Part shown: one piece after another, positions 54,531 through 63,787 of the stretch
Position numbering within the stretch: position 1 is the first letter of the stretch
Layout: the number at the start of each line of letters is the position of its first letter
Source of the DNA: CBDCUQ01 sp965222835
GTDB taxonomy: Bacteria > Pseudomonadota > Alphaproteobacteria > Rhizobiales > Hyphomicrobiaceae
DNA: 64,000 bases
NCBI GenBank assembly: GCA_965222835.1
Contig: CBDCUQ010000001.1
Coordinates: 62,001-126,000, forward strand
Direction: 5' to 3'
The notes under the pieces: generated by a model
The model's input: only the letters and a program-made list of their open reading frames with translations
Told to the model about the DNA's origin: nothing
Databases searched by the model: none
Made by a program: the position numbers and the translations under genes

Positions 54531-54559
54531 GTGACAGTTTGAATACAGTTTTGTGACAA
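54531..54559 (-). promoter_or_regulatory. Pho box (PhoB-binding site) upstream of pit
   Basis: On the minus strand three seven-base units spaced exactly 11 bases apart read TTGTCAC (54559-54553), CTGTATT (54548-54542) and CTGTCAC (54537-54531), separated by AAAA and CAAA. This is the direct-repeat structure of PhoB sites (CTGTCAT with A/T spacers). It ends 48 bases before the pit start. Position close to the gene allows activation or repression; in Sinorhizobium the pit operon is repressed by PhoB. The rest of the gap 54484-54791 shows nothing further. Confidence 0.8.
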
Positions 54560-54791
54560 CGGGGTGGGGAAAATTCGTCCTTGAAAGTGACACTGCGGCT
54601 CAATCATGCCGCAGAAGGACCCAGACGGAACGAACACAAACTCCGGCGCATCTTCTGTTCACGGCCGAATAGTGCGCAAAGTCCCAACAGGACAATCCCC
54701 CATCATGTCCATTATCGCACGCGGTGCGCCCTGCCCGCGCCGACGCCCGCGCGACACTTGCGACCAAGCACCGGCCGCGGACCCCAGCACA

Positions 54792-56693
54792 TCACAAGAT
54801 TCGAATCCCGATCTTCTTGACTTTCTTACCGAGCTTGTCACCGAGGACGGGTTGATACTCCGTGACAAAAACGTGCATCGGATCTTCGCCGGTGTCGATA
54901 TGCGACAGCGCTTCACGAACCGCATCAGCACCCGCCGCTTCCGGATCCAAATGCACGATCCTCTTCATGTGCACCCACTTCAATCTGTAGGCAACGACAT
55001 AGATCGGCGCGCTTTGGTCATGCTTCGTCGCTTTCTGAGCCAACCACGCGGCACCGACGAATCCCACGGTCTTGAGCCGAGACCGAATGTTATCGAGGTT
55101 CTCCTGGCTCATTTCGGGCGCGAGCAACGTGTCCTCCTCGGTGACCGAATTTTGCTCCTCTTCGATTGCAGCAAGCTCGTCATGGCGTGCCTGCGCCAAC
55201 TGCCAGAGCCGATCTGCCTCGGCCTGGCGGCCCTCCCCTTCCAGAAAACGCGCCGCCTCGCTGTTGGCCTGCACAAACGCCGGATGCTGACGGGGAACTT
55301 TCGCCCATTCCGCCACACAGGACCCATCGCCTGCGTTCCTTAAGAGCCTCCCGATTATAAACGCGGCATCAAAATCGTCCGGGTAGGTGTTCTGGTACGC
55401 CCTGAAGATCGGCAGTGCCTCCGCATCACCATGGTGTTTTGCCGTCAAAGCGCCGAACCGCCAATGCTGCATCTGTTCGAGACCGCCCCCCGCCGACGCT
55501 TGCAGCCGCGCCAGCTCGGCCCGCTCATTCTGAATCTTCTGATAATTGGCGGTCCAACGCGGTTCGACGTCGTTCCACCACTCGCGATCAAGCTCATCGA
55601 CAAGCCCGGGAAGCCCGTCGCCGAACCACGCGTACGCCGCGGGTCTGTAGGTACCCGGCATTTGCATGTTCGGATCTGAGCGGATGCCAAGAGCGCTCAG
55701 CCTGTCAGTGAGCGCGGGATGGGTGTCATCGTAATCCGTCTTCTCGTTTAAAGCCCCTTGGTACAACTCTGTGAGCCGGTCGGTATCAAACCGTCCTGCG
55801 GAGATATGGTGCGCAAGCGAACGATAGGCCAACTGCTGCGGACGCTGGACCTCATCCGCACTTGCAAACAGCTGATGCCAAAAGGTCGCGTCGAGATAGT
55901 TGCCGAAGACCGAACTCTTAATAAGAGCACTCGCGGCCGTATTTGCATTCGTCAGCTCCGCCGACGCGGCATCGGCCTCGTATTCGTTCTGGCGTCTCAG
56001 AACAAATGAATAGGCCGCGAATCTAGGAGCGTACCAACGAAAGAACGGTTCGATTACCGCATTACCCCAACGTTGCTGCTCGGCAAATCTGTCAAACAGA
56101 TTCGACCATGTTTTTCGCACTCGATAGATCCAACCGCCAAACTTGCTGTGGTTCCCGGACAGATGGCCGAGCTCATGGGCAATCACGGCGCGCATCTCTG
56201 GCGGCGTGAGAATGAGCATCAGCTCCAATCCCACACCCAACGTGTTCCTATGCCAGCCAAAAATACCAAGTCGCGGCGTTTGGCTGACAAACGCATTGCA
56301 TTCGGGAACGACGACGACCTCATGAATCGGAATCGTTTTGAGCTTCGTCGTCAGGTCATCGATTTCGGCAAACAGCCGGGGAAATTCCTTTGCCGTGACG
56401 CGTCGTCCGGAAGGCGGCTCAAATGTCACCCATAGCGCCGCAAAGATCGTCCATAAGAAAATGACGAGCACAGCACCAAGCTTGACAATCCCGACATTTC
56501 CCCCGTGGGACTCTCGAAAGTAAACGAAAGCCACAAGTCCGGCGAGGGCCGCCAGAGCGAGTCCTATCAGGACGAAAATGTAGGCGTAGCCCGCCAATGC
56601 AAAAAAGCCGACTTTGCGTCGGTAGCGGGAGGGATTTGCGACGGCCTCTTGCTCCGCCTTCTTAATCCAATTGATGAACTCTTCGTCGCCCAT
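54792..56693 (-). CDS. M48-family membrane metallopeptidase with long C-terminal region
   Basis: A 633-residue protein with two N-terminal transmembrane segments (about 28-58 and 67-92), a Ste24/HtpX-like zinc peptidase domain with AHELGH (H173, E174, H177) and the third ligand in RRQNEYEADAAS (near E239), and a C-terminal half (about 330-633) of helices and mixed strands with TPR-like character (WRFGALTAKHHGDAEALPIF, FIIGRLLRNAGDGS). It probably degrades or checks membrane proteins. The N-terminus MGDEEFINWIKKAE is cytoplasmic. It is the upstream neighbour on the same strand as pit but separated by the Pho-box region, so transcription is separate. Confidence 0.88.
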   Translation of the reverse strand: MGDEEFINWIKKAEQEAVANPSRYRRKVGFFALAGYAYIFVLIGLALAALAGLVAFVYFRESHGGNVGIVKLGAVLVIFLWTIFAALWVTFEPPSGRRVTAKEFPRLFAEIDDLTTKLKTIPIHEVVVVPECNAFVSQTPRLGIFGWHRNTLGVGLELMLILTPPEMRAVIAHELGHLSGNHSKFGGWIYRVRKTWSNLFDRFAEQQRWGNAVIEPFFRWYAPRFAAYSFVLRRQNEYEADAASAELTNANTAASALIKSSVFGNYLDATFWHQLFASADEVQRPQQLAYRSLAHHISAGRFDTDRLTELYQGALNEKTDYDDTHPALTDRLSALGIRSDPNMQMPGTYRPAAYAWFGDGLPGLVDELDREWWNDVEPRWTANYQKIQNERAELARLQASAGGGLEQMQHWRFGALTAKHHGDAEALPIFRAYQNTYPDDFDAAFIIGRLLRNAGDGSCVAEWAKVPRQHPAFVQANSEAARFLEGEGRQAEADRLWQLAQARHDELAAIEEEQNSVTEEDTLLAPEMSQENLDNIRSRLKTVGFVGAAWLAQKATKHDQSAPIYVVAYRLKWVHMKRIVHLDPEAAGADAVREALSHIDTGEDPMHVFVTEYQPVLGDKLGKKVKKIGIRIL

Positions 56694-56920
56694 CTCTCTC
56701 GCCGAAATTTGCCGAGCGCCCGCAACAGAATGCCCATTCTCGGCTACTGCTCCGCATACAGAAAATGGGATCGAATGCCTTTTAGAGAGGGCAACGCGAC
56801 ACTGTCAACACGGACACCCGACGCTCCCCCATCTATTTGAAGATTACTTCACATGCTGGGCAGCATGGAGCCCCAGGTGAGAAATTCACCTTTTCCGAGA
56901 CTTTCAGCACCAAGCCCGCG

Positions 56921-57406
56921 TCAGTCCCGCGACAGGCCCTTCTTATCAAGCTCCTCGAGATAGGCTGCCCAACGCTCGTCCTTCTCGCGGCCAAGGAGCT
57001 GCAGATAGTCCCAAGTGAACAGTCCCGTGTCGTGGCCATCATCAAACACGATGCGCACCGCGTAGTTGCCGATCGGACGAAGCTCCTTGATGCGCACATT
57101 GCGTTTCTTCGGCACCGTCACACGCTGGGCCTCCGAATGGCCCTGCACTTCGGCGGACGGGCTCATGACACGCAGCATCTCAGCCGAAAGGTCGTACTTT
57201 TCGCCATCGGCAAAGGCAACGTGAAGAATGTCGCTCGCGGGCGAGACCATCAAATCCGGCGCCGCAGAAGCCGTACCGTCTTTCTCCTGCAGACCCGCCC
57301 AAGTCTTAGCTGCGAGTTCCCGGTAAATCTCCGCATGTGCACTTTCAGGCTGCGTGGCGGTAATGGGCTTCCCCGAATCAGATCGTGCCCGGATCTCCAT
57401 GTGCAA
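56921..57406 (-). CDS. 3' part of a frameshifted mrp-DUF971 gene (Mrp C-terminus plus DUF971)
   Basis: The first 45 residues (MHMEIRARSDSGKPITATQ..., then AHAEIYRELAAKTWAGLQ) are the C-terminal end of an Mrp/ApbC ATPase, not of a free-standing protein. From about residue 48 a DUF971 domain follows: HVAFADGEKYDLSAEMLRVM, VRIKELRPIGNYAVRIVFDDGHDTGLFTWDYL. DUF971 occurs next to or fused with Mrp-type Fe-S proteins. The apparent start (TTG 57406 or ATG 57400) lies within the Mrp reading frame and has no ribosome site. Together with 57378-58451 this is one fusion gene split by a one-base shift. Confidence 0.85.
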   Translation of the reverse strand: MHMEIRARSDSGKPITATQPESAHAEIYRELAAKTWAGLQEKDGTASAAPDLMVSPASDILHVAFADGEKYDLSAEMLRVMSPSAEVQGHSEAQRVTVPKKRNVRIKELRPIGNYAVRIVFDDGHDTGLFTWDYLQLLGREKDERWAAYLEELDKKGLSRD

Positions 57407-58451
57407 AGGTACGCCGCCTAAGAACGGTACACCAAGCTTCGCCGCCTCGTTCTCCGCCCCGCCGTGTCCAAAGATCTCGCTTTTCTCCCCCGCACTTGGG
57501 GCACATGAAATAGCTCATGTTCTCGACAATGCCGAGCACGGGCACATTGACCCGCTGAAACATGGCAAGCCCCTTTCGGGCGTCGATCAGCGCCAGATCC
57601 TGCGGCGTTGAAACGATGATCGATCCTGATAACGGCACTTGCTGCGCCATGGTGAGCTGCACGTCACCCGTGCCCGGCGGCATGTCGATCACCAGGACAT
57701 CGAGATCGCCCCATTCGACTTCACGCAGCATTTGATTGAGCGCCTGCACGACCATCGGCCCGCGCCAAACGACAGGCGTGCCTTCGTCCACCATGAAGCC
57801 CATGCTCATGACTTTGAGACCATAGCCCTCCACGGGCCGAAGCTTGTTGTCCCCCGTCACCTGCGGCTTGCCTGAAAGCCCGAGAAGCCGCGGCTGCGAC
57901 GGACCATAGACGTCCGCATCCATAATACCGGCCTTAAGACCGATCGCCTGAAAACCAAGCGCGAGATTGACAGCCGTGGTCGACTTCCCAACGCCACCTT
58001 TTCCCGATGCAACGGCAATGAGATGCTTGACGCCTGGAAGGCTTTGAGGCGCCCGCGCCCCGCCCTGCTGCGGACCGATCTGCTGTTGGGCACCCGCCCG
58101 GCCGGAGCCATCTCCGGCAGCAGCACGCGCCCGAGCTTCGCGCACACGGGGATGCTCAGTGACGTTGCTAGGACGCTGCGCCGCCTGTTGCGTCGCACCA
58201 CCCTGCGTCTCGGCCGTCAACACAGCCGTCACACCCGACACGCCGTCGATTTCGCCAACGACCTTCTCCGCCGCCTGCCGCAGCACCTCAAGCTCACTGG
58301 CGCGATCGGGTGGAATCGTAATCGAGAAGTAGACGCGGTTCTCCCTGATCAGCACCTCGGACACCAGCCCAAGTTCAACGATATTGCCTTCGAGATCAGG
58401 TCCCTTCACGCGCTTGAGTTGATCGAGAACGCGGGCCTTCGAAACGGTCAT
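57378..58451 (-). CDS. Mrp/ApbC Fe-S cluster carrier ATPase, frameshifted after the CxxC
   Basis: P-loop ATPase that assembles or transfers Fe-S clusters. The N-terminus is a DUF59/MIP18 domain (about 1-90, VLDQLKRVKGPDLEGNIVEL), then an Ala/Gly-rich linker and the ATPase domain with ASGKGGVGKSTTAVNLA, VLVIDMPPGTGD and NMSYFMCPKCGG, holding the cluster-binding CPKC. Directly after that motif the frame turns to nonsense (EKRDLWTRRGGERGG...) and stops at 57378. Adding one G to the run of five at 57491-57487 restores EKSEIFGHGGAENEAAKLGV and joins the next segment. It is either a base-call error in a homopolymer or a real mutation. The start has GGGAGATC upstream. Confidence 0.88.
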   Translation of the reverse strand: MTVSKARVLDQLKRVKGPDLEGNIVELGLVSEVLIRENRVYFSITIPPDRASELEVLRQAAEKVVGEIDGVSGVTAVLTAETQGGATQQAAQRPSNVTEHPRVREARARAAAGDGSGRAGAQQQIGPQQGGARAPQSLPGVKHLIAVASGKGGVGKSTTAVNLALGFQAIGLKAGIMDADVYGPSQPRLLGLSGKPQVTGDNKLRPVEGYGLKVMSMGFMVDEGTPVVWRGPMVVQALNQMLREVEWGDLDVLVIDMPPGTGDVQLTMAQQVPLSGSIIVSTPQDLALIDARKGLAMFQRVNVPVLGIVENMSYFMCPKCGGEKRDLWTRRGGERGGEAWCTVLRRRTFAHGDPGTI

Positions 58452-58669
58452 TCAGATCTCCCAGGGAGGCTTCAGAAAGATTGGCGCAGTTAGCGGCGGT
58501 GGCACGATCACGCGCCGCTTCGGCTACGATCTCGGCGCGGATACTGGCAGAGCGCAGGCTGGAAGTCACGGCCTGACCCGGCTATACCGATGTCGCAGGT
58601 CGGGTCGACCATACCAGGACATTCGATCCTGAACACGTGGGCAGGCTTCTTGATGACTTGAGGGAAAAC

Positions 58670-59239
58670 ATGGACCGGCTGATTAAGTTGAGCCGCAACA
58701 TCGACGCTACGACGGCACGCATCGGTCGCTGGGTCTCCTGGCTTGTTGTCGTGGCTGCCGTCATCAGCGCAGGCAACGCCGTCGTCCGCAAAGTCCTAAA
58801 CCTCAGCTCGAATGCGTGGCTGGAGGCCCAATGGTGGTTATTCGCCCTCGTCTTCATGCTTGCCTCGCCATGGACATTGGCACTCAACGAACACATCCGC
58901 ATCGACATCATCAGCAACCGCTTCCCACGCCGGTTGAGAGATTGGATTGAGGTTATCGGGCACGTGTTCTTCCTGCTCCCAACGGCAGCGATGATCGCCA
59001 TTACCTCGTGGCATTATTTCCTGAAATCCTATCTTGAGAACGAGCAGTCGACCAATCCCGGCGGCTTGCCGCAATGGCCCATCAAGGCGTTGATCCCCGC
59101 CGCCTTTATCATTTTGTTCGTCCAAGGCCTCTCGGAGCTGATCAAGCGCATCGCCATCATGCGCGGCCAGCTGACGGAACCCAAGATCGGGACATCACAT
59201 CATCCCGCAATCGAAGAGTTCAAGGCACACGACCCATAA
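58670..59239 (+). CDS. TRAP transporter small permease (DctQ family)
   Basis: A 189-residue inner-membrane protein with four helices, typical of DctQ: about 23-45 (WVSWLVVVAAVISAGNAVV), 57-75, 98-122 and 145-167. LEAQWWLFALVFMLASPWTLALNEHIRIDI is a well-kept family region. ATG 58670 is used because GAGGGAAAAC precedes it; GTG 58637 is upstream. It pairs with the large permease gene 76 bases downstream. No periplasmic binding protein gene is adjacent, so the substrate cannot be inferred. Confidence 0.92.
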   Translation: MDRLIKLSRNIDATTARIGRWVSWLVVVAAVISAGNAVVRKVLNLSSNAWLEAQWWLFALVFMLASPWTLALNEHIRIDIISNRFPRRLRDWIEVIGHVFFLLPTAAMIAITSWHYFLKSYLENEQSTNPGGLPQWPIKALIPAAFIILFVQGLSELIKRIAIMRGQLTEPKIGTSHHPAIEEFKAHDP

Positions 59240-59315
59240 GTGCGTCTATTACGGTTCTGCAAACGGCGGAACAGGCAAGGCACTGAAGCCAGAGATCAGA
59301 GGGAAGTCGTTTAAG

Positions 59316-61250
59316 ATGCTGGCACTCATAGCGGAAAACATGGCGCCGATTATGTTCGCGGCGCTCGTCTTGTTTCTGCTGCTCGGCTATCCCGTGGCCT
59401 TTTCTCTCGGCGCCGTCGGCTTAATTTTTTTCGTCGCCGGAGTGGAGCTTGCCCCCTACTCCGATGGCACGATCAATCTCTCCTGGCCACTCCTGCAATC
59501 GATGCCCGGACGCATCTACGAAGTGATGCGCAATGAGACACTTCTGGCCATTCCGTTCTTCACTTTTATGGGGCTCATCCTCGAACGCTCCGGTATGGCC
59601 GAGGACTTGCTCGATACGGTGGGGCAGTTGTTCGGCACTGTGCGCGGCGGTCTCGCCTACGCCGTCGTCTTCGTCGGCGCGCTCCTCGCAGCAACGACCG
59701 GCGTGGTTGCCGCCTCCGTGATCTCGATGGGGCTCATATCCCTGCCCATCATGCTGCGATACGGATACGATCGGCGCGTTGCCACCGGCACCATTGCCGC
59801 CTCCGGCACGCTCGCTCAAATCATCCCTCCATCGCTCGTCCTCATCGTCCTCGCCGACCAGATCGGACGTTCCGTGGACGATATGTACAAAGGTGCGGTC
59901 CTTCCGGGCGTCGGCCTGGCTTGCCTCTATGCGTTTTACGTCTTCGTCATCTCGAACATTCGCCGCGACAGCACACCCGGACTGCCGCCCGACTCGATCG
60001 GCTATCGAAAACCGGATGGCGCACGCGGCCTCCCGTCCTTCTTCGCTATCGCGCTCATCTCTGGATTCGCCGGCTGGTGGCTAACGCGCGACCTGCCTTA
60101 TGCCGGAATTGACTGGGCCGTTGTCGCCATGGCCGCCGGCATCTCCACCGCCCTCGCCCTCGCGTTCGTCAACAAGATCATATCCTTGGTGAGCCGCCGC
60201 AGCGTCCTGTCCCCGCTTGCCGAGCGCGTGACCTATGTGATGGTCCCGCCGCTTCTCCTCATCTTCCTGGTGCTAGGAACCATTCTGATCGGCGTCGCCT
60301 CGCCCACAGAAGGTGGAGCCATGGGCGCCGTCGGCGCGCTCATCCTCGCAGCCGCCAAACGCCGGATCGACAACAATCCCAACCGTTTCAACATCGCGAT
60401 CGTGCAACAAGCCGCCCAGACGACGGCAAAGCTCTCCGCCTTCGTCCTGTTCATCCTGATTGGCGCGCGCATCTTCTCGCTGACCTTCTACGGCGTGAAC
60501 GGCCACGTCTGGGTCGAGCATCTGCTCACCGGCCTCCCGGGCGGCATGTACGGCTTCCTGATTTTCATCAACATCGCCGTTTTCTTCCTCGCCTTCTTCC
60601 TCGACTTCTTTGAGCTGGCGTTCATCATTGTGCCGCTGTTGAAGCCGGTGGCCGAAACGATCTTCACCAATGCCCCCGAAGCCGTCGCGATTGCAGAAAG
60701 CCTCGGGATGACCATAGTCACCACGACCGATAGCACCGGTGCAATCCACCAGCAGATTGCCGACGTCACACCATTCATGATCTGGTTCGGCGTGCTTCTC
60801 GCGCTCAACATGCAGACAAGCTTCATGCATCCGCCGTTCGGTTTTGCGCTGTTCTATTTGCGAAGTGTCGCCCCGCGCGAAGCCTACACCGATAAAATTA
60901 CCGGCCGCTCCATCGCACCCGTCACAACCAGCCAAATCTATTGGGGTGCAGTGCCGTTCTTGTTCATCCAGCTGTTCATGGTCGCCGTGGTTCTGGCCGT
61001 ACCCTCGCTGGTGATGCGCACCGAACCGCCGCCAGCCACCACGCCCCCGACAGAACAGGTCGCGACCGATCCGGCGAGGCCATCACCAACAGGTGAGAAG
61101 AAACCGGGCCGTCTCGAGCTGCCGCCCTATCCGCCCACGATCCCAGGCGCACCACCACCGGCGACGACCGGGCCCGGCGCCCCGACACTCGACATGTCCG
61201 TACCACCGAAGATCAGCCCGAAGAAGGGGGCAGAACGCGTTCCCAATTAG
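59316..61250 (+). CDS. TRAP transporter large permease (DctM family), extended form
   Basis: A 644-residue transport subunit, about 200 longer than a typical DctM. Conserved parts include LLGYPVAFSLGAVGLIFF, IPFFTFMGLILERSGMAEDL, ASGTLAQIIPPSLVLIVLAD and the late LDFFELAFIIVPLLKP. Additional sequence lies in the middle loop (about 200-265) and between the late helices (about 455-490, VTTTDSTGAIHQQIADV). The last 80 residues are Pro/Thr-rich (PPPATTPPTEQ; ELPPYPPTIPGAPPP) and probably cytoplasmic or periplasmic but unstructured. It follows dctQ closely and should form the Na+- or H+-driven symporter with it. The binding protein must be encoded elsewhere. Confidence 0.9.
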   Translation: MLALIAENMAPIMFAALVLFLLLGYPVAFSLGAVGLIFFVAGVELAPYSDGTINLSWPLLQSMPGRIYEVMRNETLLAIPFFTFMGLILERSGMAEDLLDTVGQLFGTVRGGLAYAVVFVGALLAATTGVVAASVISMGLISLPIMLRYGYDRRVATGTIAASGTLAQIIPPSLVLIVLADQIGRSVDDMYKGAVLPGVGLACLYAFYVFVISNIRRDSTPGLPPDSIGYRKPDGARGLPSFFAIALISGFAGWWLTRDLPYAGIDWAVVAMAAGISTALALAFVNKIISLVSRRSVLSPLAERVTYVMVPPLLLIFLVLGTILIGVASPTEGGAMGAVGALILAAAKRRIDNNPNRFNIAIVQQAAQTTAKLSAFVLFILIGARIFSLTFYGVNGHVWVEHLLTGLPGGMYGFLIFINIAVFFLAFFLDFFELAFIIVPLLKPVAETIFTNAPEAVAIAESLGMTIVTTTDSTGAIHQQIADVTPFMIWFGVLLALNMQTSFMHPPFGFALFYLRSVAPREAYTDKITGRSIAPVTTSQIYWGAVPFLFIQLFMVAVVLAVPSLVMRTEPPPATTPPTEQVATDPARPSPTGEKKPGRLELPPYPPTIPGAPPPATTGPGAPTLDMSVPPKISPKKGAERVPN

Positions 61251-61279
61251 GGAATAAACGGTGACGGCACACCAGACGC

Positions 61280-63550
61280 TCACGCACCCACGTCATAGGC
61301 AGCGAGCGCCGCAAGATTGACGAGGTCGCTGTCCTTTGAGCCAAGAGTCGCGATCTGGATTGGGTATTGCAGACCCGTCAGCATTGGCCCCATCACCGTC
61401 GCCCCGCCGAGCTCGGCCAACATCTTGGTCGAAATCGACGCGGCGTGGAATGCCGGCATAATGAGCACGTTCGCCGTATCCGAAAGCCGGCAGAACGGAT
61501 AGAGCTTCATCAGGTCCTTGTTGAGCGCAACACTCGCCGACATGTCGCCGTCATACTCGAAATCCGCGCCGCGCTCGTCCAAAATCTCCACCGCACCGTG
61601 CACAACATCCGAGCGCTCGCCCCGCGGCTGCCCGAAGGTCGAATAGGCGAGCAAGGCAACACGCGGCTCGATACCGAACTTGCGTGCCACGTGCGCGGCT
61701 TCCGTTGCGATATTGGCGAGCTGCTCCGAATTCGGCATGTCGTTGACACTGGTGTCCGCGATCAGCACAGCGCGCCCTCGCGCCAGCGCCAGCGACACAC
61801 CAATCACGTTCCGGTCCGGCTTGGCGTCCATCACCCGGCGTACGTCTTGGAACACACTGGTCCAATTGCGCGTCGCGCCCGACACCATCGCATCCGCATA
61901 ACCATGAACCACCATCAGCGCCGCGAACACGTTGCGTTCGTTCAACACCAAACGCTGGCAGTCCCGGCGCAGGTAACCACGCCGTTGCAGACGGGCATAA
62001 AGATACTCTGTGAATTCCTCGGTATAGGGTGACTTCTTCGTATCGACGAGTTCGAACACATCGCGCAAGCGAATACCGACCTCATGGAACATTTCCTTCA
62101 CAACACTCGTGGTGCCAACCAGGACCGGCTGACCGAAGCCCTGCGCATAATAGGCATTGGCCGCGCGAATAACCGCGGGATCCTCACCTTCGGCAAAGAT
62201 CACGCGTTTCGGTTCCGCACGCACCTTGTCGAACGTCGCCTGCATCCAGCCAGTCACCGGGTCGAGCCGGCCTCTAAGGCGCGCCACATAGGCCTCGGTA
62301 TCGACGATCGGCCGGCGCGCAACGCCGCTGTCCATGGCGGCCTTGGCAACGGCAGGCGGCACGTGACTAATGAGCCGCGGATCAAACGGCGCAGGAATGA
62401 TGTATTCGGGTCCGAATGTGGGGCGCCGGCCGAGGAAGGCGGCCATCACCTGATCCGGCACTTCCATACGCGCAAGCTCGGCGATCGCCTGCGCCGCCGC
62501 CATCTTCATTTCCTCGTTAATTGTCGAGGCCTGCACGTCAAGCGCACCACGGAAGATGAAGGGAAAGCCGAGAACATTGTTGACCTGATTGGGATAGTCG
62601 GACCGGCCGGTAGCAACAATCGCATCCTCGCGCACGGCGTGCACATCTTCCGGCAAGATCTCCGGGTCCGGATTGGCCATGGCGAAAACGATCGGTTTCT
62701 CCGCCATCGACTGAACCATCTTCTGCGACACGGCACCTTTAACCGAAAGGCCGAAGAACACGTCCGCGCCCTCGAGCGCCTCGCCCAGCTTCCGCGCCTT
62801 CGTATCTGACGCGTAGGACGACTTCCACTGATTCATTCCTGCCTTGCGGCCCTGATAGATGACGCCCTTGGTATCGCACAGCGTCACGTTCTTTTTCGAC
62901 AGGCCGAGAGAGACTAGGAGGTCCAAGGACGCAATACCCGCAGCACCTGCACCATTAAGAACCAGCTTCGTCGTCTTGATGTCGCGTCCCGTAAGTTCAA
63001 GCGCATTAATGAGACCGGCCGCCGCAATGATGGCCGTTCCATGCTGATCATCATGAAAAACGGGTATATCGAGCAGCTCCTTAAGCTTCTCCTCGATAAT
63101 GAAGCAGTCCGGTGCCTTGATGTCCTCGAGATTGATCCCACCGAACGACGGTCCCAGGTAGCGCACTGAGTTGATAAATGCGTCCACGTCTTCAGCATCA
63201 ACACAAAGATCAATGCCATCAATGTCGGCAAACCGCTTGAAGAGAACCGCCTTACCTTCCATCACAGGCTTCGAGGCGAGCGCTCCAAGATTTCCGAGAC
63301 CAAGAATTGCCGTGCCATTCGAGACCACAGCAACGACATTGCCTTTGCTCGTATAGTCGTAGGCAAGCGACGCGTCCTCTGCGATGGCATGGACAGGCGC
63401 GGCCACCCCAGGCGAATACGCAAGCGAAAGATCACGTTGGGTAACGAGCGGCTTCGTAGGGGCAATTTCAAGCTTCCCAGGCTTGCCCTGAGCATGAAAT
63501 TGCAGGGATTCCTGAGCCGTCACGCGGGCTCGGGCCGATTTTTGAGACAT
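61280..63550 (-). CDS. maeB: NADP-type malic enzyme fused to a phosphotransacetylase-like domain
   Basis: Decarboxylates malate to pyruvate. The 756-residue product has a malic domain (LSLAYSPGVAAPVHAI, FHDDQHGTAIIAAAGLINAL), an NAD(P)-binding domain (NGAGAAGIASLDLLVSLG) and a C-terminal phosphotransacetylase-like domain (about 430-756, with NRNVIGVSLALARGRAVLIADTSVND-type core). This fusion is the standard MaeB of proteobacteria; the PTA part is usually regulatory, binding acetyl-CoA, rather than catalytic. The ATG at 63550 is chosen over the upstream in-frame start at 63631. No strong ribosome site is seen. It converges on the TRAP genes. Confidence 0.95.
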   Translation of the reverse strand: MSQKSARARVTAQESLQFHAQGKPGKLEIAPTKPLVTQRDLSLAYSPGVAAPVHAIAEDASLAYDYTSKGNVVAVVSNGTAILGLGNLGALASKPVMEGKAVLFKRFADIDGIDLCVDAEDVDAFINSVRYLGPSFGGINLEDIKAPDCFIIEEKLKELLDIPVFHDDQHGTAIIAAAGLINALELTGRDIKTTKLVLNGAGAAGIASLDLLVSLGLSKKNVTLCDTKGVIYQGRKAGMNQWKSSYASDTKARKLGEALEGADVFFGLSVKGAVSQKMVQSMAEKPIVFAMANPDPEILPEDVHAVREDAIVATGRSDYPNQVNNVLGFPFIFRGALDVQASTINEEMKMAAAQAIAELARMEVPDQVMAAFLGRRPTFGPEYIIPAPFDPRLISHVPPAVAKAAMDSGVARRPIVDTEAYVARLRGRLDPVTGWMQATFDKVRAEPKRVIFAEGEDPAVIRAANAYYAQGFGQPVLVGTTSVVKEMFHEVGIRLRDVFELVDTKKSPYTEEFTEYLYARLQRRGYLRRDCQRLVLNERNVFAALMVVHGYADAMVSGATRNWTSVFQDVRRVMDAKPDRNVIGVSLALARGRAVLIADTSVNDMPNSEQLANIATEAAHVARKFGIEPRVALLAYSTFGQPRGERSDVVHGAVEILDERGADFEYDGDMSASVALNKDLMKLYPFCRLSDTANVLIMPAFHAASISTKMLAELGGATVMGPMLTGLQYPIQIATLGSKDSDLVNLAALAAYDVGA

Positions 63551-63787
63551 ATTTTGCGATCTTGTATATTGACATGCGCGGGCAGAAGGAACGACACGCC
63601 CAACGTCCTGACACGATAGGACGGGTGACACTCCGAAACAACCTCGCCCAAAGTTGTCAGGAGCCGAATTTCGAAGTAACGCCGAAGCTAAAGATCGTTA
63701 ACGGGCTTAAATCGCGCACCAAACCGTTATTGACCCCGACGCTTGGGTGCGTACTATCCGCCCCTCTCGACAAAGCCGCAGGAATTT

